From: Syntrophomonadaceae bacterium
GTDB taxonomy: Bacteria; Bacillota; Dethiobacteria; DTU022
Direction: 5' to 3'
NCBI GenBank assembly: GCA_003558195.1
Contig: PWMM01000025.1
Coordinates: forward strand, 1 to 6,947
DNA: 6,947 nucleotides
The stretch's first letter is position 1. Each line of letters starts with the position of its first letter. Position numbers and translations under genes: made by a program. Below, piece after piece: positions 1 through 6,625 of the stretch. The notes under the pieces are model-generated. The model saw nothing but the letters and a program-made list of their open reading frames with translations, ran no database searches and was not told where the DNA came from.

Positions 1-1
1 T

Positions 2-232
2 GGAGAAGAAATAGTCTCTTCAGGAGAAAGCCTTACCCAGGTGGCTTTAGAGCTATCAGAAAAGATCATTACTGAAGATAATGATATAGCATCCATTTTT
101 TACGGACATGATATCGCCCGCTCGGAAGCTGCAGATCTAGCCAGTAAAATAGCAGAAAAATACCCTGACCTGGAAATTGAATTGCAATACGGGGGACAAC
201 CAATCTATTACTACATATTTTCCGTGGAATAG
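2..232 (+). CDS. fakA: FakA/YloV-like DAK2-domain protein, C-terminal end (partial)
   Basis: This is the last 76 codons of a gene that begins before the window; the frame is open from base 2. The tail reads through a GEEIVSSGES stretch and an IFYGHD motif, then ends GGQPIYYYIFSVE. That ending is typical of the YloV/FakA family (DAK2 domain plus a C-terminal DegV/EDD-like part). In Gram-positive bacteria FakA is the kinase subunit that phosphorylates fatty acids held by a FakB carrier. The ATP-binding DAK2 domain lies outside the window, so kinase function is inferred from family alone. The stop overlaps the end of the convergent zur gene by 22 bp, leaving no room for a separate terminator between them. 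An internal GTG at 41 is simply a codon of the longer protein. Family assignment is fairly sure, substrate less so. Confidence 0.75.
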   Translation, partial: GEEIVSSGESLTQVALELSEKIITEDNDIASIFYGHDIARSEAADLASKIAEKYPDLEIELQYGGQPIYYYIFSVE

Positions 233-672
233 CCTGCTTTTTTGCTTAAACAATCCGAACAATAACCATAAGCCTCAAGATTATGCTCTTCAATCTTAAA
301 ACAAGTTGTATCTTCAATTTCTTCGGAAATACTATTAAAGTTACAGCTGTTAAATTCTCTGATTACTCCACAGGCTTTACAAATTAAATGGTGGTGATGA
401 TCATCCGGTAGGTTTAACTCATAGCGAAGCTGATTATTCAAAAGCACCAAGGCGCGTAAGTACCCTATCTCAACCAGCAAATCTATAGTTCGATAAACAG
501 TGGCTATACCAATTCCACTATAATTGATAAGGATTCCTTCATATATCTCCTGAATACTGGGATGGCCACTTACCCCGGCCATATAATCCAGGATCACTAA
601 CCGCGGCCTGGTCAATTTGTAACCTTTACTGCTTAGCATCATTTTAGCTTCTTCTGCGTATGCATTATTCAT
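211..672 (-). CDS. zur: Fur-family metalloregulator, probably zinc uptake regulator Zur
   Basis: A 153-residue protein of normal Fur-family length. The N-terminal half is a winged helix: TRPR at 21-24 and the recognition-helix motif TVYRT at 58-62. The C-terminal half is the dimerisation and metal-sensing domain: a four-histidine run at 92-95, then two CxxC pairs (C98/C101 and C138/C141) that in this family hold a structural zinc, plus H130. It is the last gene of the znuACB operon, 66 bp after znuB, which makes zinc the likely effector. The sequence alone does not separate Zur from Fur or PerR. The start is ATG with GGAGGG six bases upstream. The 3' end overlaps the convergent fakA-like gene by 22 bp. 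It probably represses the znu operon through the inverted repeats at 3489-3503 and 3531-3545. Fur-family membership is near certain; the Zur label rests on context. Confidence 0.85.
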   Translation of the reverse strand: MNNAYAEEAKMMLSSKGYKLTRPRLVILDYMAGVSGHPSIQEIYEGILINYSGIGIATVYRTIDLLVEIGYLRALVLLNNQLRYELNLPDDHHHHLICKACGVIREFNSCNFNSISEEIEDTTCFKIEEHNLEAYGYCSDCLSKKAGYSTENM

Positions 673-738
673 AACCAGCCCTCCGTTTAATTGAGCTTTC
701 TATATATTAAAAAGCTCTTACAAAACATCCAATTTATT
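673..738. other. znuB-zur spacer with weak inverted repeat
   Basis: A 66-bp AT-rich spacer inside the znu operon. It holds the ribosome binding site GGAGGG of zur and a 7-bp inverted repeat, GAGCTTT (693-699) with AAAGCTC (711-717), around an 11-nt AT loop. No T-run follows on either strand, so I do not call it a terminator; at most it could modulate zur expression relative to znuACB. Confidence 0.35.
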
Positions 739-1545
739 TTATTTTTCAAGGTAATATTTAATAAAAACAACCAGGGCAAATATTGCTGCCATTATTAAAA
801 CAATAGCAGCCCCCGGTGGAACAGGGTAATAATATGAGACAAAAAGACCCCCAAAACTACCGCTCAAACCAATAATCAGGGCATATAGTAGCATGCTGCG
901 ATAGTTATTGCTAAGGCGATAGGCTGCTGCACCTGGAATAACCAGCAAGGCAGCGACAAGAACCACTCCAACAAGCTGAATTGAAACCATTATGGTAAGG
1001 CCGATAGTAGCTAATAACCCCATGTATAAAGGTCCAACTGGAAGCCCACCAGCAATAGCCATCTCCTCATCAAAGCATATCGCCAGGAGCTCCTTAAAAA
1101 ATACAATTACAAACACCATAACTACAACTAAAACTAAAGCTAATACCTGTAAGTCCCTGGCGGAAACAGCAAGAATGTTTCCGAAAAGTAGCGAAAACAG
1201 CTCTGGATAATACCCTTTAAAAGAACTTATCAGGGCAATCCCAAGGGCCATTCCTGAGGCATAAAAAATGCCAATAACTGTATCTTCACTGATTTTCCCC
1301 AGGCGACTGATGTGGCCGGTACTCATAGCGGTCCCCAGGGCAAAAATGCTGCCGGTCAGGACCTGATCCAGTCCTGTTACCAGGCCGATAGCAATTCCCC
1401 CTAAAGCGGTATGGGAAATACCCGCTCCAAGGAAGGATAGTCTTTTCAGGATGACAAAAAATGATATAACCGAACAAAGAGTTCCAACCAGGAGGGCGGC
1501 TAAAAGAGCTCTTTGCATGAATCCGTAGGCAAGAATTTCGCTCAA
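739..1545 (-). CDS. znuB: Zinc ABC transporter permease (ABC-3 family)
   Basis: The integral membrane subunit of a zinc importer, 268 residues from the chosen start and of normal length for ABC-3 permeases. It is strongly hydrophobic throughout, with about eight predicted membrane spans. Family hallmarks are FMQRAL near the N terminus, GISHTALGG around 42-50, the cytoplasmic FDEEMAIAGG segment around 158-167 that is expected to contact the ATPase, and the SIQLVGVVLVAALLVIPGAA core around 188-207. I chose the TTG at 1545 because it overlaps the znuC stop as TTGA, a normal coupling arrangement, and has GAGAGG eight bases upstream. The in-frame GTG codons at 1554 and 1551 overlap or abut that ribosome binding site; using 1554 would add three residues. 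ABC-3 permeases also serve manganese importers; zinc is inferred from the ZnuA partner and the regulator. Confidence 0.9.
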   Translation of the reverse strand: MSEILAYGFMQRALLAALLVGTLCSVISFFVILKRLSFLGAGISHTALGGIAIGLVTGLDQVLTGSIFALGTAMSTGHISRLGKISEDTVIGIFYASGMALGIALISSFKGYYPELFSLLFGNILAVSARDLQVLALVLVVVMVFVIVFFKELLAICFDEEMAIAGGLPVGPLYMGLLATIGLTIMVSIQLVGVVLVAALLVIPGAAAYRLSNNYRSMLLYALIIGLSGSFGGLFVSYYYPVPPGAAIVLIMAAIFALVVFIKYYLEK

Positions 1546-2306
1546 TGCCACCACCTCTCAGTACTGCCCCCGGTCGTTAGAAAATCAAATTGACAGCGAT
1601 AAGCCTCATCAAGATGCGGACTGCGCAGCACTTCTGCAGGATCACCGTGAACATGCATCGTCCGGTTAATACAAAGGAGTTTATCAACCGCAGGGGCTAT
1701 TGAAACCAGGTCATGAGAGACCATGATGATAGCAATGTTTTCTTTATCTTTAAGCTTTCGTAATAATGCAACAAAACTTTGCTGAGCCGGAAAATCAAGG
1801 CCGTTATTCGGCTCATCCAAAAGTAATAAATCCGGACGCCGGGCCAACGCCCGGGCCAATAAAACGCGCTGCTGCTCTCCACCGGATAAGTTTTGAAAAG
1901 GTTGATGAAAAAAATTCTCCATTCCAGCCAGCCGCAGGGCGTCCTTAACCTGTTCATTCTTCCTTGGAATTTTTTTAAAAAGTGTACGGGGCGAAAGCAA
2001 ACCGGTAGACACCACATCAGCGGCAGATAGGAGAAACCGCCGGTCAAAGTAATGACGCTGGGGCATATAACCAGTCCTGGGTCTAATTTCTTTAATCCTT
2101 ATTCCCCTTTTGCCAAATACAGCCAGGCTGCCCTGTTGAACAGAAACCAGGCCCAATACTGCCCGCAATAGGGTAGTTTTGCCGGCTCCGTTTGGACCAA
2201 TTACACCGGTCATCTCCCCGCTAAAAATTGAAAAAGTAATATCTTCTAAAACTGTTTTCCCACCCAGGCTTACGGTCAGGTTTTTTGCTCTAACTATTTC
2301 TTGCAA
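1542..2306 (-). CDS. znuC: Zinc ABC transporter ATP-binding protein
   Basis: The 254-residue ATPase that powers zinc import by ZnuB. All ABC ATPase motifs are present in order: Walker A GPNGAGKTT (37-45), Q-loop glutamine in MPQRH (Q83), signature LSGGEQQR (140-147), Walker B LLLLDEP (160-166) and the H-loop histidine in SHD (H198). An FDRRFLL stretch after the Q-loop resembles the coupling region of metal-type ABC ATPases. The start is a TTG two codons after an in-frame TAG, so no upstream extension with a usual start is possible; a GAGG lies 12 bases before it, which is rather far and suggests modest or coupled translation. It sits 27 bp after znuA and overlaps the start of znuB by four bases. 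The C terminus ends SGGS-free and Trp/His-rich (RWWH), a tail I do not recognise. Confidence 0.92.
   Translation of the reverse strand: MQEIVRAKNLTVSLGGKTVLEDITFSIFSGEMTGVIGPNGAGKTTLLRAVLGLVSVQQGSLAVFGKRGIRIKEIRPRTGYMPQRHYFDRRFLLSAADVVSTGLLSPRTLFKKIPRKNEQVKDALRLAGMENFFHQPFQNLSGGEQQRVLLARALARRPDLLLLDEPNNGLDFPAQQSFVALLRKLKDKENIAIIMVSHDLVSIAPAVDKLLCINRTMHVHGDPAEVLRSPHLDEAYRCQFDFLTTGGSTERWWH
1554..1559 (-). promoter_or_regulatory. Ribosome binding site deciding the znuB start
   Basis: GAGAGG on the minus strand, within the last codons of znuC and eight bases before the TTG at 1545-1543. It supports the TTGA stop/start overlap rather than the GTG at 1554, which lies directly on the site. Confidence 0.6.
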
Positions 2307-2333
2307 AATCTAGATTCGCCTCGCTCTATATTT

Positions 2334-3347
2334 TTATTCCATCGCTTTTTTAAAAGCGGATAGATTAAACCGCATCAATTCCAGGTATGATTCACGCCCC
2401 GGCACACCTTCGCCACCCAGGGGATCAATCGTTATAACTTCAGCTCCACTTTCTTCTGCTATTCTTTCGGCCAGCTCAGGCGAAAACTGCGGTTCTGTAA
2501 AAATTGCTCCAATACTTTCTACACGGATCAGATCTATCAGTTCAGCTAGCCAACCTGCTGATGGTTCCTGGCCCGGGAACTGGGCAACTACTGCTACTTC
2601 TTCTAAGCCGTAACGCCCGGCGAAATACTGCCAGGCCGAATGAAAAGCAATAAAACTAGTACTCGAAAAACCAGATACCGTGTTTTTTATCTCTTCATCT
2701 AAGACCGTAAGTTCTTGCCGGTAATCTTCATACCTGCTCTTGAAATAACTCTCCCCCTCAGGATCTAGTTCTATCAGTTTTTCATGAATAACAGGACAGA
2801 TAACATCTCTTACCAGCAGGGGATCAAGCCAAAAATGCGGATCTAAAGGCCCATGGTCGTGAGAGCAGTCATCGTGTTCAGCATGGTCATGATGGTCTTC
2901 GCAATCAGCACAGGAATGATCATTATTATGATCGCAATCACTTTCCACTGCCTCTTCTTCAAACCTGAAATAATCAGCAGCATCAATTAAAACAATTTTT
3001 TCAGAAATATTAACCGTGTTTAATTCAGGGCCAATCGCATCGGTCATATTGACAGCCCAGTTATCAAGGTTGGCACCCACATAGATGATAAGGTCTGCCT
3101 GCTCCATTAACCGGGCCTGCTCGACAGTTGGTTCATAAGTGTGTGGGCTTGATCCGGCCGGTAACAGGTATGAAACCTGGACCTTATTACCGCCAAGCTG
3201 GCCAGCGATATCGGCCAGGGGATAAATAGTTGTAAGAATTTTAAGACTCGAGTCTTCTCCATTAATTCCGGTGTTATCAGAAGCACATCCGGAAAGAGAT
3301 AGAACAAGTAAAAAAATAATTAATAAATAAATATATTTCCCCCTCAC
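2334..3347 (-). CDS. znuA: Zinc-binding lipoprotein of ABC transporter (ZnuA/AdcA type)
   Basis: The extracellular zinc-capturing subunit, 337 residues from the chosen start. A short hydrophobic signal ends in the lipobox LSGC with the lipidated cysteine at 21, so the mature protein should be membrane-anchored. Expected zinc ligands of cluster A-I binding proteins are present: H69 in SPHTYEP, H171 in DPHFWLDP, H236 in AFHSAW and D308 in TIDPLGG. Between the first two lies an acidic, His-rich loop (about 138-165), the usual mark of zinc- rather than manganese-specific members; here it also contains four cysteines (138, 146, 149, 161). I prefer the GTG at 3347, which has AGAGGTGA four bases upstream. 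The ATG at 3371 lacks a ribosome binding site and would make the signal peptide eight residues longer. First gene of the operon. Confidence 0.93.
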   Translation of the reverse strand: MRGKYIYLLIIFLLVLSLSGCASDNTGINGEDSSLKILTTIYPLADIAGQLGGNKVQVSYLLPAGSSPHTYEPTVEQARLMEQADLIIYVGANLDNWAVNMTDAIGPELNTVNISEKIVLIDAADYFRFEEEAVESDCDHNNDHSCADCEDHHDHAEHDDCSHDHGPLDPHFWLDPLLVRDVICPVIHEKLIELDPEGESYFKSRYEDYRQELTVLDEEIKNTVSGFSSTSFIAFHSAWQYFAGRYGLEEVAVVAQFPGQEPSAGWLAELIDLIRVESIGAIFTEPQFSPELAERIAEESGAEVITIDPLGGEGVPGRESYLELMRFNLSAFKKAME

Positions 3348-3351
3348 TTTT

Positions 3352-3359
3352 TCACCTCT
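3352..3359 (-). promoter_or_regulatory. Ribosome binding site deciding the znuA start
   Basis: AGAGGTGA on the minus strand, four bases before the GTG at 3347-3345. It lies inside the reading frame that would open at the ATG at 3371, and no comparable site precedes that ATG, so it argues for the GTG start. Confidence 0.7.
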
Positions 3360-3487
3360 TTTAAGATTCATTTGTCATAATTGATCAGTACTGTTGCATA
3401 ATACTAAACTAAAAAACAGGAGCACTTAAAACAATTGGTAAGTAATAACTCTTGTTGTAAAACTTTGTCTTTTCTGTCTTAACCTTT

Positions 3488-3517
3488 TTGATAGTAATTA
3501 TCAATTAGGGTTACAAT
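3488..3517 (+). promoter_or_regulatory. Putative serC promoter
   Basis: On the plus strand TTGATA (3488-3493, five of six matches to TTGACA) and TACAAT (3512-3517, five of six to TATAAT) are 18 bp apart. Transcription would start near 3524, about 100 nt before serC. Its -10 lies one base from the -10 of the opposing znuA promoter, so polymerase could occupy only one at a time. The -35 lies in the inverted repeat at 3489-3503. Confidence 0.45.
3489..3503. promoter_or_regulatory. Fur-family-type operator, 7-1-7 inverted repeat
   Basis: TGATAGTAATTATCA is a 7-1-7 inverted repeat with one imperfect pair; the flanking T and A extend it to 8-1-8. It is one mismatch from the Fur box TGATAATnATTATCA. 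It covers the -35 of the likely serC promoter and the early transcribed region of the znuA promoter. With a Fur-family gene in the znu operon, binding by that regulator is the simplest reading. Confidence 0.55.
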
Positions 3518-3518
3518 C

Positions 3519-3546
3519 ATTATACCATTTATTATCAATGATACAA
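3519..3546 (-). promoter_or_regulatory. Putative znuA operon promoter (extended -10)
   Basis: On the minus strand a perfect TATAAT (plus-strand 3524-3519) is preceded by TGG, giving an extended -10 of TGGTATAAT. A weak -35, TTGTAT (3546-3541), lies 16 bp upstream. Transcription would start near 3512 and leave a leader of about 165 nt before the znuA GTG. The strong extended -10 makes up for the poor -35. An inverted repeat centred at 3538 falls exactly between the two elements, a common position for a repressor site. Seen in sequence; activity is inferred. Confidence 0.55.
3531..3545. promoter_or_regulatory. Second Fur-family-type operator, inverted half-site order
   Basis: ATTATCA-A-TGATACA, with a perfect core TATCA-A-TGATA at 3533-3543. 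The half-sites are those of the 3489-3503 box but in inside-out order. It sits between the -10 and -35 of the znuA promoter candidate. Its centre (3538) is 42 bp from that of the other box (3496), close to four helical turns, so both would lie on the same DNA face. Confidence 0.45.
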
Positions 3547-3624
3547 TTGGTATTTACTTATATAAGGAGCTGAGATATGATTTTCATATAATAATGTTTC
3601 AAGCAAAGATGGAGGTTCCCGTGA

Positions 3625-4743
3625 ATGACTAGAAAACCAGAAATAAAACCTGTTAACCCATGCTTTTCATCGGGGCCATGTGCTAAGCATCCCGGTTATA
3701 AGCTGGAAAAACTCCATGACACCCCCTTTGGAAGGTCACACCGCAGTAAGATTGGAAAAGCAAAATTGAAAAAGGCAATTGATAAAACAAAAGAAATCCT
3801 GGGTATACCGGAAGATTACCTGGTGGGAATCGTCCCTGCCTCGGATACAGGAGCATTCGAAATGGCCATGTGGAACTTACTAGGGGAAAGGCCGGTAGAA
3901 GTGGTCCATTTCGAGTCATTCGGTAAAACCTGGGCAGACGATATCAGGTGGCAGCTAAGGCTGGAAAAAGCCCGCTATCATGCTGCCGACTATGGACACC
4001 TGCCGAATCTCTCCAGTATTAATTTCAAACATGATCTAGTTTTTACCTGGAATGGCACCACCAGCGGGGTTAGAGTACCTGATGGCAGTTTTATACCTGA
4101 TAACCGCAAAGGAATTACTCTTTGTGATGCTACCTCTGCTGTCTTTGCCATGAATCTGCCATGGGAAAAACTCGATGCAACCACCTATTCCTGGCAAAAA
4201 GTGCCAGGCGGTGAAGCAGCCCACGGCATGCTAATCCTCTCCCCCCGCGCCGTGGAACGCGTTGAAAGTTATAGCCCTCCCTGGCCACTGCCAAAAATAT
4301 TCCGGCTAAAAAATGACGGGCAATTGATCAAAAGTTTGTTCGAGGGATCGACCATCAACACACCATCCATGCTTTGTGTCGAAGATTACCTCGGCGCCCT
4401 CAAGTGGGCGGAAGAAATAGGGGGATTAAATGAACTAATCAGGCGCAGCAATGACAACCTGGCTGTTATTGAAAAGTTTGTTGAAAACCACGAGTGGGCT
4501 CACTTCCTGACTGCTAATCCTTCGATCCGTTCCAATACCAGCGTCTGTTTGAAAATCGATCTAGGCCCCGGACAGGTTAAAGAAATGGTTAAATTATTGG
4601 AGTTGGAGGATGCAGCTTACGACATCGCCTCTTACCGGGACGCGCCACCCGGCCTGCGTTTCTGGTGCGGTGCCACCGTTAATAGAGAAGACCTGGAGAC
4701 AGCCATGCTCTGGCTTGAGTGGGCATACCATCAGGTCAACTAA
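3625..4743 (+). CDS. serC: Phosphoserine aminotransferase, Methanosarcina/alphaproteobacterial type
   Basis: A 372-residue PLP enzyme that converts 3-phosphohydroxypyruvate and glutamate to O-phosphoserine and 2-oxoglutarate, the second step of serine synthesis, in the cytosol. The variant known from Methanosarcina and alphaproteobacteria is recognisable from NPCFSSGPCAK at 11-21, GRSHRSKIGKAKL at 36-48, IVPASDTGAFEMAMW at 69-83, TWNGTTSGVRVP at 141-152 and INTPSMLCVEDYL at 244-256. K192 in SWQKVPGGEAAHG is the expected PLP lysine; D168 in CDATSA should contact the pyridine nitrogen and W103 may stack on the ring. The start is ATG with GGAGG nine bases upstream. The gene is divergent from znuA and no serA or serB follows. 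This SerC type is atypical for the Gram-positive setting the neighbours suggest, so horizontal acquisition is possible. Family call is firm. Confidence 0.93.
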   Translation: MTRKPEIKPVNPCFSSGPCAKHPGYKLEKLHDTPFGRSHRSKIGKAKLKKAIDKTKEILGIPEDYLVGIVPASDTGAFEMAMWNLLGERPVEVVHFESFGKTWADDIRWQLRLEKARYHAADYGHLPNLSSINFKHDLVFTWNGTTSGVRVPDGSFIPDNRKGITLCDATSAVFAMNLPWEKLDATTYSWQKVPGGEAAHGMLILSPRAVERVESYSPPWPLPKIFRLKNDGQLIKSLFEGSTINTPSMLCVEDYLGALKWAEEIGGLNELIRRSNDNLAVIEKFVENHEWAHFLTANPSIRSNTSVCLKIDLGPGQVKEMVKLLELEDAAYDIASYRDAPPGLRFWCGATVNREDLETAMLWLEWAYHQVN

Positions 4744-4772
4744 TGATCGAAAAAAACTCGAGGTTAGGCTAA
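4743..4772 (+). other. Nine-codon reading frame coupled to the serC stop
   Basis: The serC stop overlaps an ATG as TAATG, opening a frame that reads MIEKNSRLG and then stops within the small palindrome GTTAGGCTAAC (4763-4773). It could be the remnant start of a lost downstream gene, or chance. There is no sign that the peptide has a function. Confidence 0.15.
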
Positions 4773-5160
4773 CTTTAAGCTTTAAAACAGCCAGTTTTTA
4801 AAAAAATGAGCCTGAAGCAACTCAGTTTCATAATCGCAATAGGATAGGAAATCTTTTCCGGTTTGAAAAAGTATTTGTTTCCCTTAACTCATATTTCTGA
4901 CAGGCTTTCTGTTAATTTTTTCTGGGAATGGCCGCTGCTTCTAAGATGTTTTACCTGGTTCATTAGCTAGTACATTGTTAAGTAAACTTAAAATGTTTTT
5001 AGCCCTTAATCCTGAAGTTCTGCGCAAATCTGGCAAAACTTTTATAGCGATCCCGGAAACATTGATTAAAACTGGGTTTTAAAAGGGGTCATTTAGAAAT
5101 CCTAACTTCATGGCTCCGGTTTGTCCTGGTTAGTTTTTTATATAAAGGATAATAAGACTG
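4744..5160. other. 417-bp gap between converging serC and gatB, no gene seen
   Basis: AT-rich sequence with stops in all frames and no frame I can relate to a protein. It holds several small inverted repeats: GTTAGGCTAAC at 4763-4773, AAAAC-AGCCA-GTTTT at 4784-4798, TTAAAAC-TGG-GTTTTAA at 5066-5082, and the terminator-like structure at 5102-5139. No tRNA, riboswitch or other RNA gene is recognisable. It may be a decayed gene remnant or a terminator region for both neighbours. Confidence 0.5.
5102..5139 (+). terminator. Weak candidate terminator between serC and gatB
   Basis: On the plus strand CTAAC (5102-5106) can pair with GTTAG (5129-5133). Inside, CCGG can pair with CCTGG around a TTTGT loop with one bulged T, and six T residues follow at 5134-5139. 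The left side has about nine unpaired bases, so the structure is imperfect. It also lies some 360 bp beyond the serC stop. Confidence 0.25.
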
Positions 5161-6603
5161 CTATCCATCAATTTTTTTGACCAGCAGTTCATTTACCAGC
5201 TGCGGGTTGGCTTTACCCCGGGTTTCCCTCATAACCTGGCCAACCAGGTGCCCAAGTGCTTTTGACTTACCGCCGCGGTAGCTTTCCACCGTATCAGAGT
5301 TATCACTAATTACTCGCTCTACTATCGTTTCCAACTCTGACTGGTCTGAAATCTGGAGCAGTCCTTCCTCTTCTACAACCTGGCGCGGCTTTTTTCCGCC
5401 TTTAAAAGCTTTGTCCAGGACTTCCTTAGCGATTTTACCACTAATCTCCTGGTTGTTAATCATCTTCAGTAGCTCCGCCATATCTTCCGGGGCAAAAGAA
5501 GCCTGGTCCGCTTCCACACCAGCGTTGTTCAGGTGAGCAGATAATTCCCCCATCACCCAGTTGCTAACTTCTTTAGGTTTGTTAAAAAGCTGCAGGCATG
5601 ACTCGAAATAATCAGCCAGACAGCGGGAAGCCGTCAGGACTCCAGCATCGTACTCGGGAAGCCCGTACTCTTCCACGAATCGCCCAGCCCTTTTATCAGC
5701 CATTTCAGGCAAGCTTTGTCGAGCTTTTTCAACCTCTACTCCTGATAGTTCAATCGGAGCCAGCTCCGGATCGGCAAAACAACGGTAATCATCAGCCTCC
5801 AGCTTTCCTCTCATGACGATCGTTTCCTGGCTGTCTTCATCCCACCGCAAAGTCTGGGTAGCAACTATGTCTCCGCTGTTAAGGATCCCGGCTTGTCTTT
5901 CGATCTCGTGAGCCAGCGACTTTTCAACTGCCCGGAATGAATTCATGTTTTTTAACTCAGTTTTGATTCCAAGTTGCTTTTCTCCAGGCTCTCTCAATGA
6001 AACATTGGCGTCGCAGCGCAGGCTCCCTTCCTCCATTTTACAGTCAGAAACCCCGCTATACTGCATTATGCTTTTCAGTTTTTCCAGGTACCGCCGGGCT
6101 TCACCCGGTGAACTCAGGTCAGGCTTACTTACTATTTCAATCAAAGGCACCCCGGCCCGGTTGTAATCAACCATCGACGAGCCACCTGCCATTCCACCGC
6201 CTTCATGCACCAGTTTGCCGGCATCTTCCTCCATGTGCACCCTGCCGATACCAATTCTTTTATAATCACCCCTATCATCATCAATTTCAAGGTAGCCATT
6301 GCTGCCCAGGGGGATATAATACTGCGAAATCTGGTATCCCTTGGGCATGTCCGGGTAAAAATAGTTCTTGCGATCAAAATAGCTGTAAAGAGCAATATCA
6401 CAATTTAAGGCCACTGAAGCGGTTAAAGCCTGCTGCAAAGCTTCCCTGCTCATCTGCGGCAGGGCGCCGGGAAAACCCAGGCAAACCGGGCAAGTGTTAA
6501 CATTCGGCTCTGCCACAAACCGGTTGGGACAGGAGCAAAAAAGCTTACACTTCGTAAGCATCTCAACATGGACCTCCAGGCCAATTACAACTTCGTACTT
6601 CAC
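5161..6603 (-). CDS. gatB: Asp-tRNA(Asn)/Glu-tRNA(Gln) amidotransferase subunit B
   Basis: The 480-residue subunit of GatCAB that binds the misacylated tRNA and activates the Glu or Asp so that ammonia from GatA converts it to Gln or Asn. Family motifs: YEVVIGLEVHVE at the N terminus; cysteines 23, 25, 38 and 41 (FCSC then CPVC), the zinc site of many GatB proteins; MPKGYQISQ at 86-94; HMEEDAGK at 123-130; EEGSLRCDANVS at 191-202; and the C-terminal YqeY-like tail with GKANPQLVNELL. The usual YRYFPEPDL motif reads YRCFADPEL at 273-281, a mild divergence. I chose the GTG at 6603 because GAGGTGA lies seven bases before it; a TTG at 6609 would add two residues. gatA lies upstream on the same strand but 246 bp away. 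Family call is very sure; which tRNA is served cannot be told here. Confidence 0.96.
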   Translation of the reverse strand: MKYEVVIGLEVHVEMLTKCKLFCSCPNRFVAEPNVNTCPVCLGFPGALPQMSREALQQALTASVALNCDIALYSYFDRKNYFYPDMPKGYQISQYYIPLGSNGYLEIDDDRGDYKRIGIGRVHMEEDAGKLVHEGGGMAGGSSMVDYNRAGVPLIEIVSKPDLSSPGEARRYLEKLKSIMQYSGVSDCKMEEGSLRCDANVSLREPGEKQLGIKTELKNMNSFRAVEKSLAHEIERQAGILNSGDIVATQTLRWDEDSQETIVMRGKLEADDYRCFADPELAPIELSGVEVEKARQSLPEMADKRAGRFVEEYGLPEYDAGVLTASRCLADYFESCLQLFNKPKEVSNWVMGELSAHLNNAGVEADQASFAPEDMAELLKMINNQEISGKIAKEVLDKAFKGGKKPRQVVEEEGLLQISDQSELETIVERVISDNSDTVESYRGGKSKALGHLVGQVMRETRGKANPQLVNELLVKKIDG

Positions 6604-6610
6604 AACCAAA

Positions 6611-6617
6611 TCACCTC
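6611..6617 (-). promoter_or_regulatory. Ribosome binding site deciding the gatB start
   Basis: GAGGTGA on the minus strand, seven bases before the GTG at 6603-6601. The in-frame TTG at 6609 is only one base away from it, too close to be used efficiently. Confidence 0.65.
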
Positions 6618-6625
6618 AACATCCT

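Noticed and set aside
693..717. Inverted repeat GAGCTTT/AAAGCTC between znuB and zur as a terminator
   Set aside because: Low GC, 11-nt loop and no T-run on either strand; zur is more likely co-transcribed.
739..3347. Manganese (Mnt/Psa) rather than zinc transporter
   Set aside because: The His-rich loop in the binding protein and a Fur-family (not MntR-type) regulator favour zinc, though the permease and ATPase alone would not decide.
3348..3511. Riboswitch or T-box in the znuA leader
   Set aside because: No conserved riboswitch core, T-box motif or terminator hairpin can be recognised in the leader.
3577..3591. Four-codon frame (MIFI) with a good AAGGAG upstream, before serC
   Set aside because: Too short to call, and there is no attenuator structure between it and serC.
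5066..5082. Perfect hairpin TTAAAAC-TGG-GTTTTAA as a terminator for gatB
   Set aside because: Almost all A-T pairs and no T-run after it on the minus strand.
5997..6500. Long plus-strand open frame (167 codons) opposite gatB
   Set aside because: It is the mirror of a strongly conserved gatB, has no ribosome binding site, and its composition is rich in Pro, Ser and Cys as expected for antisense reading.
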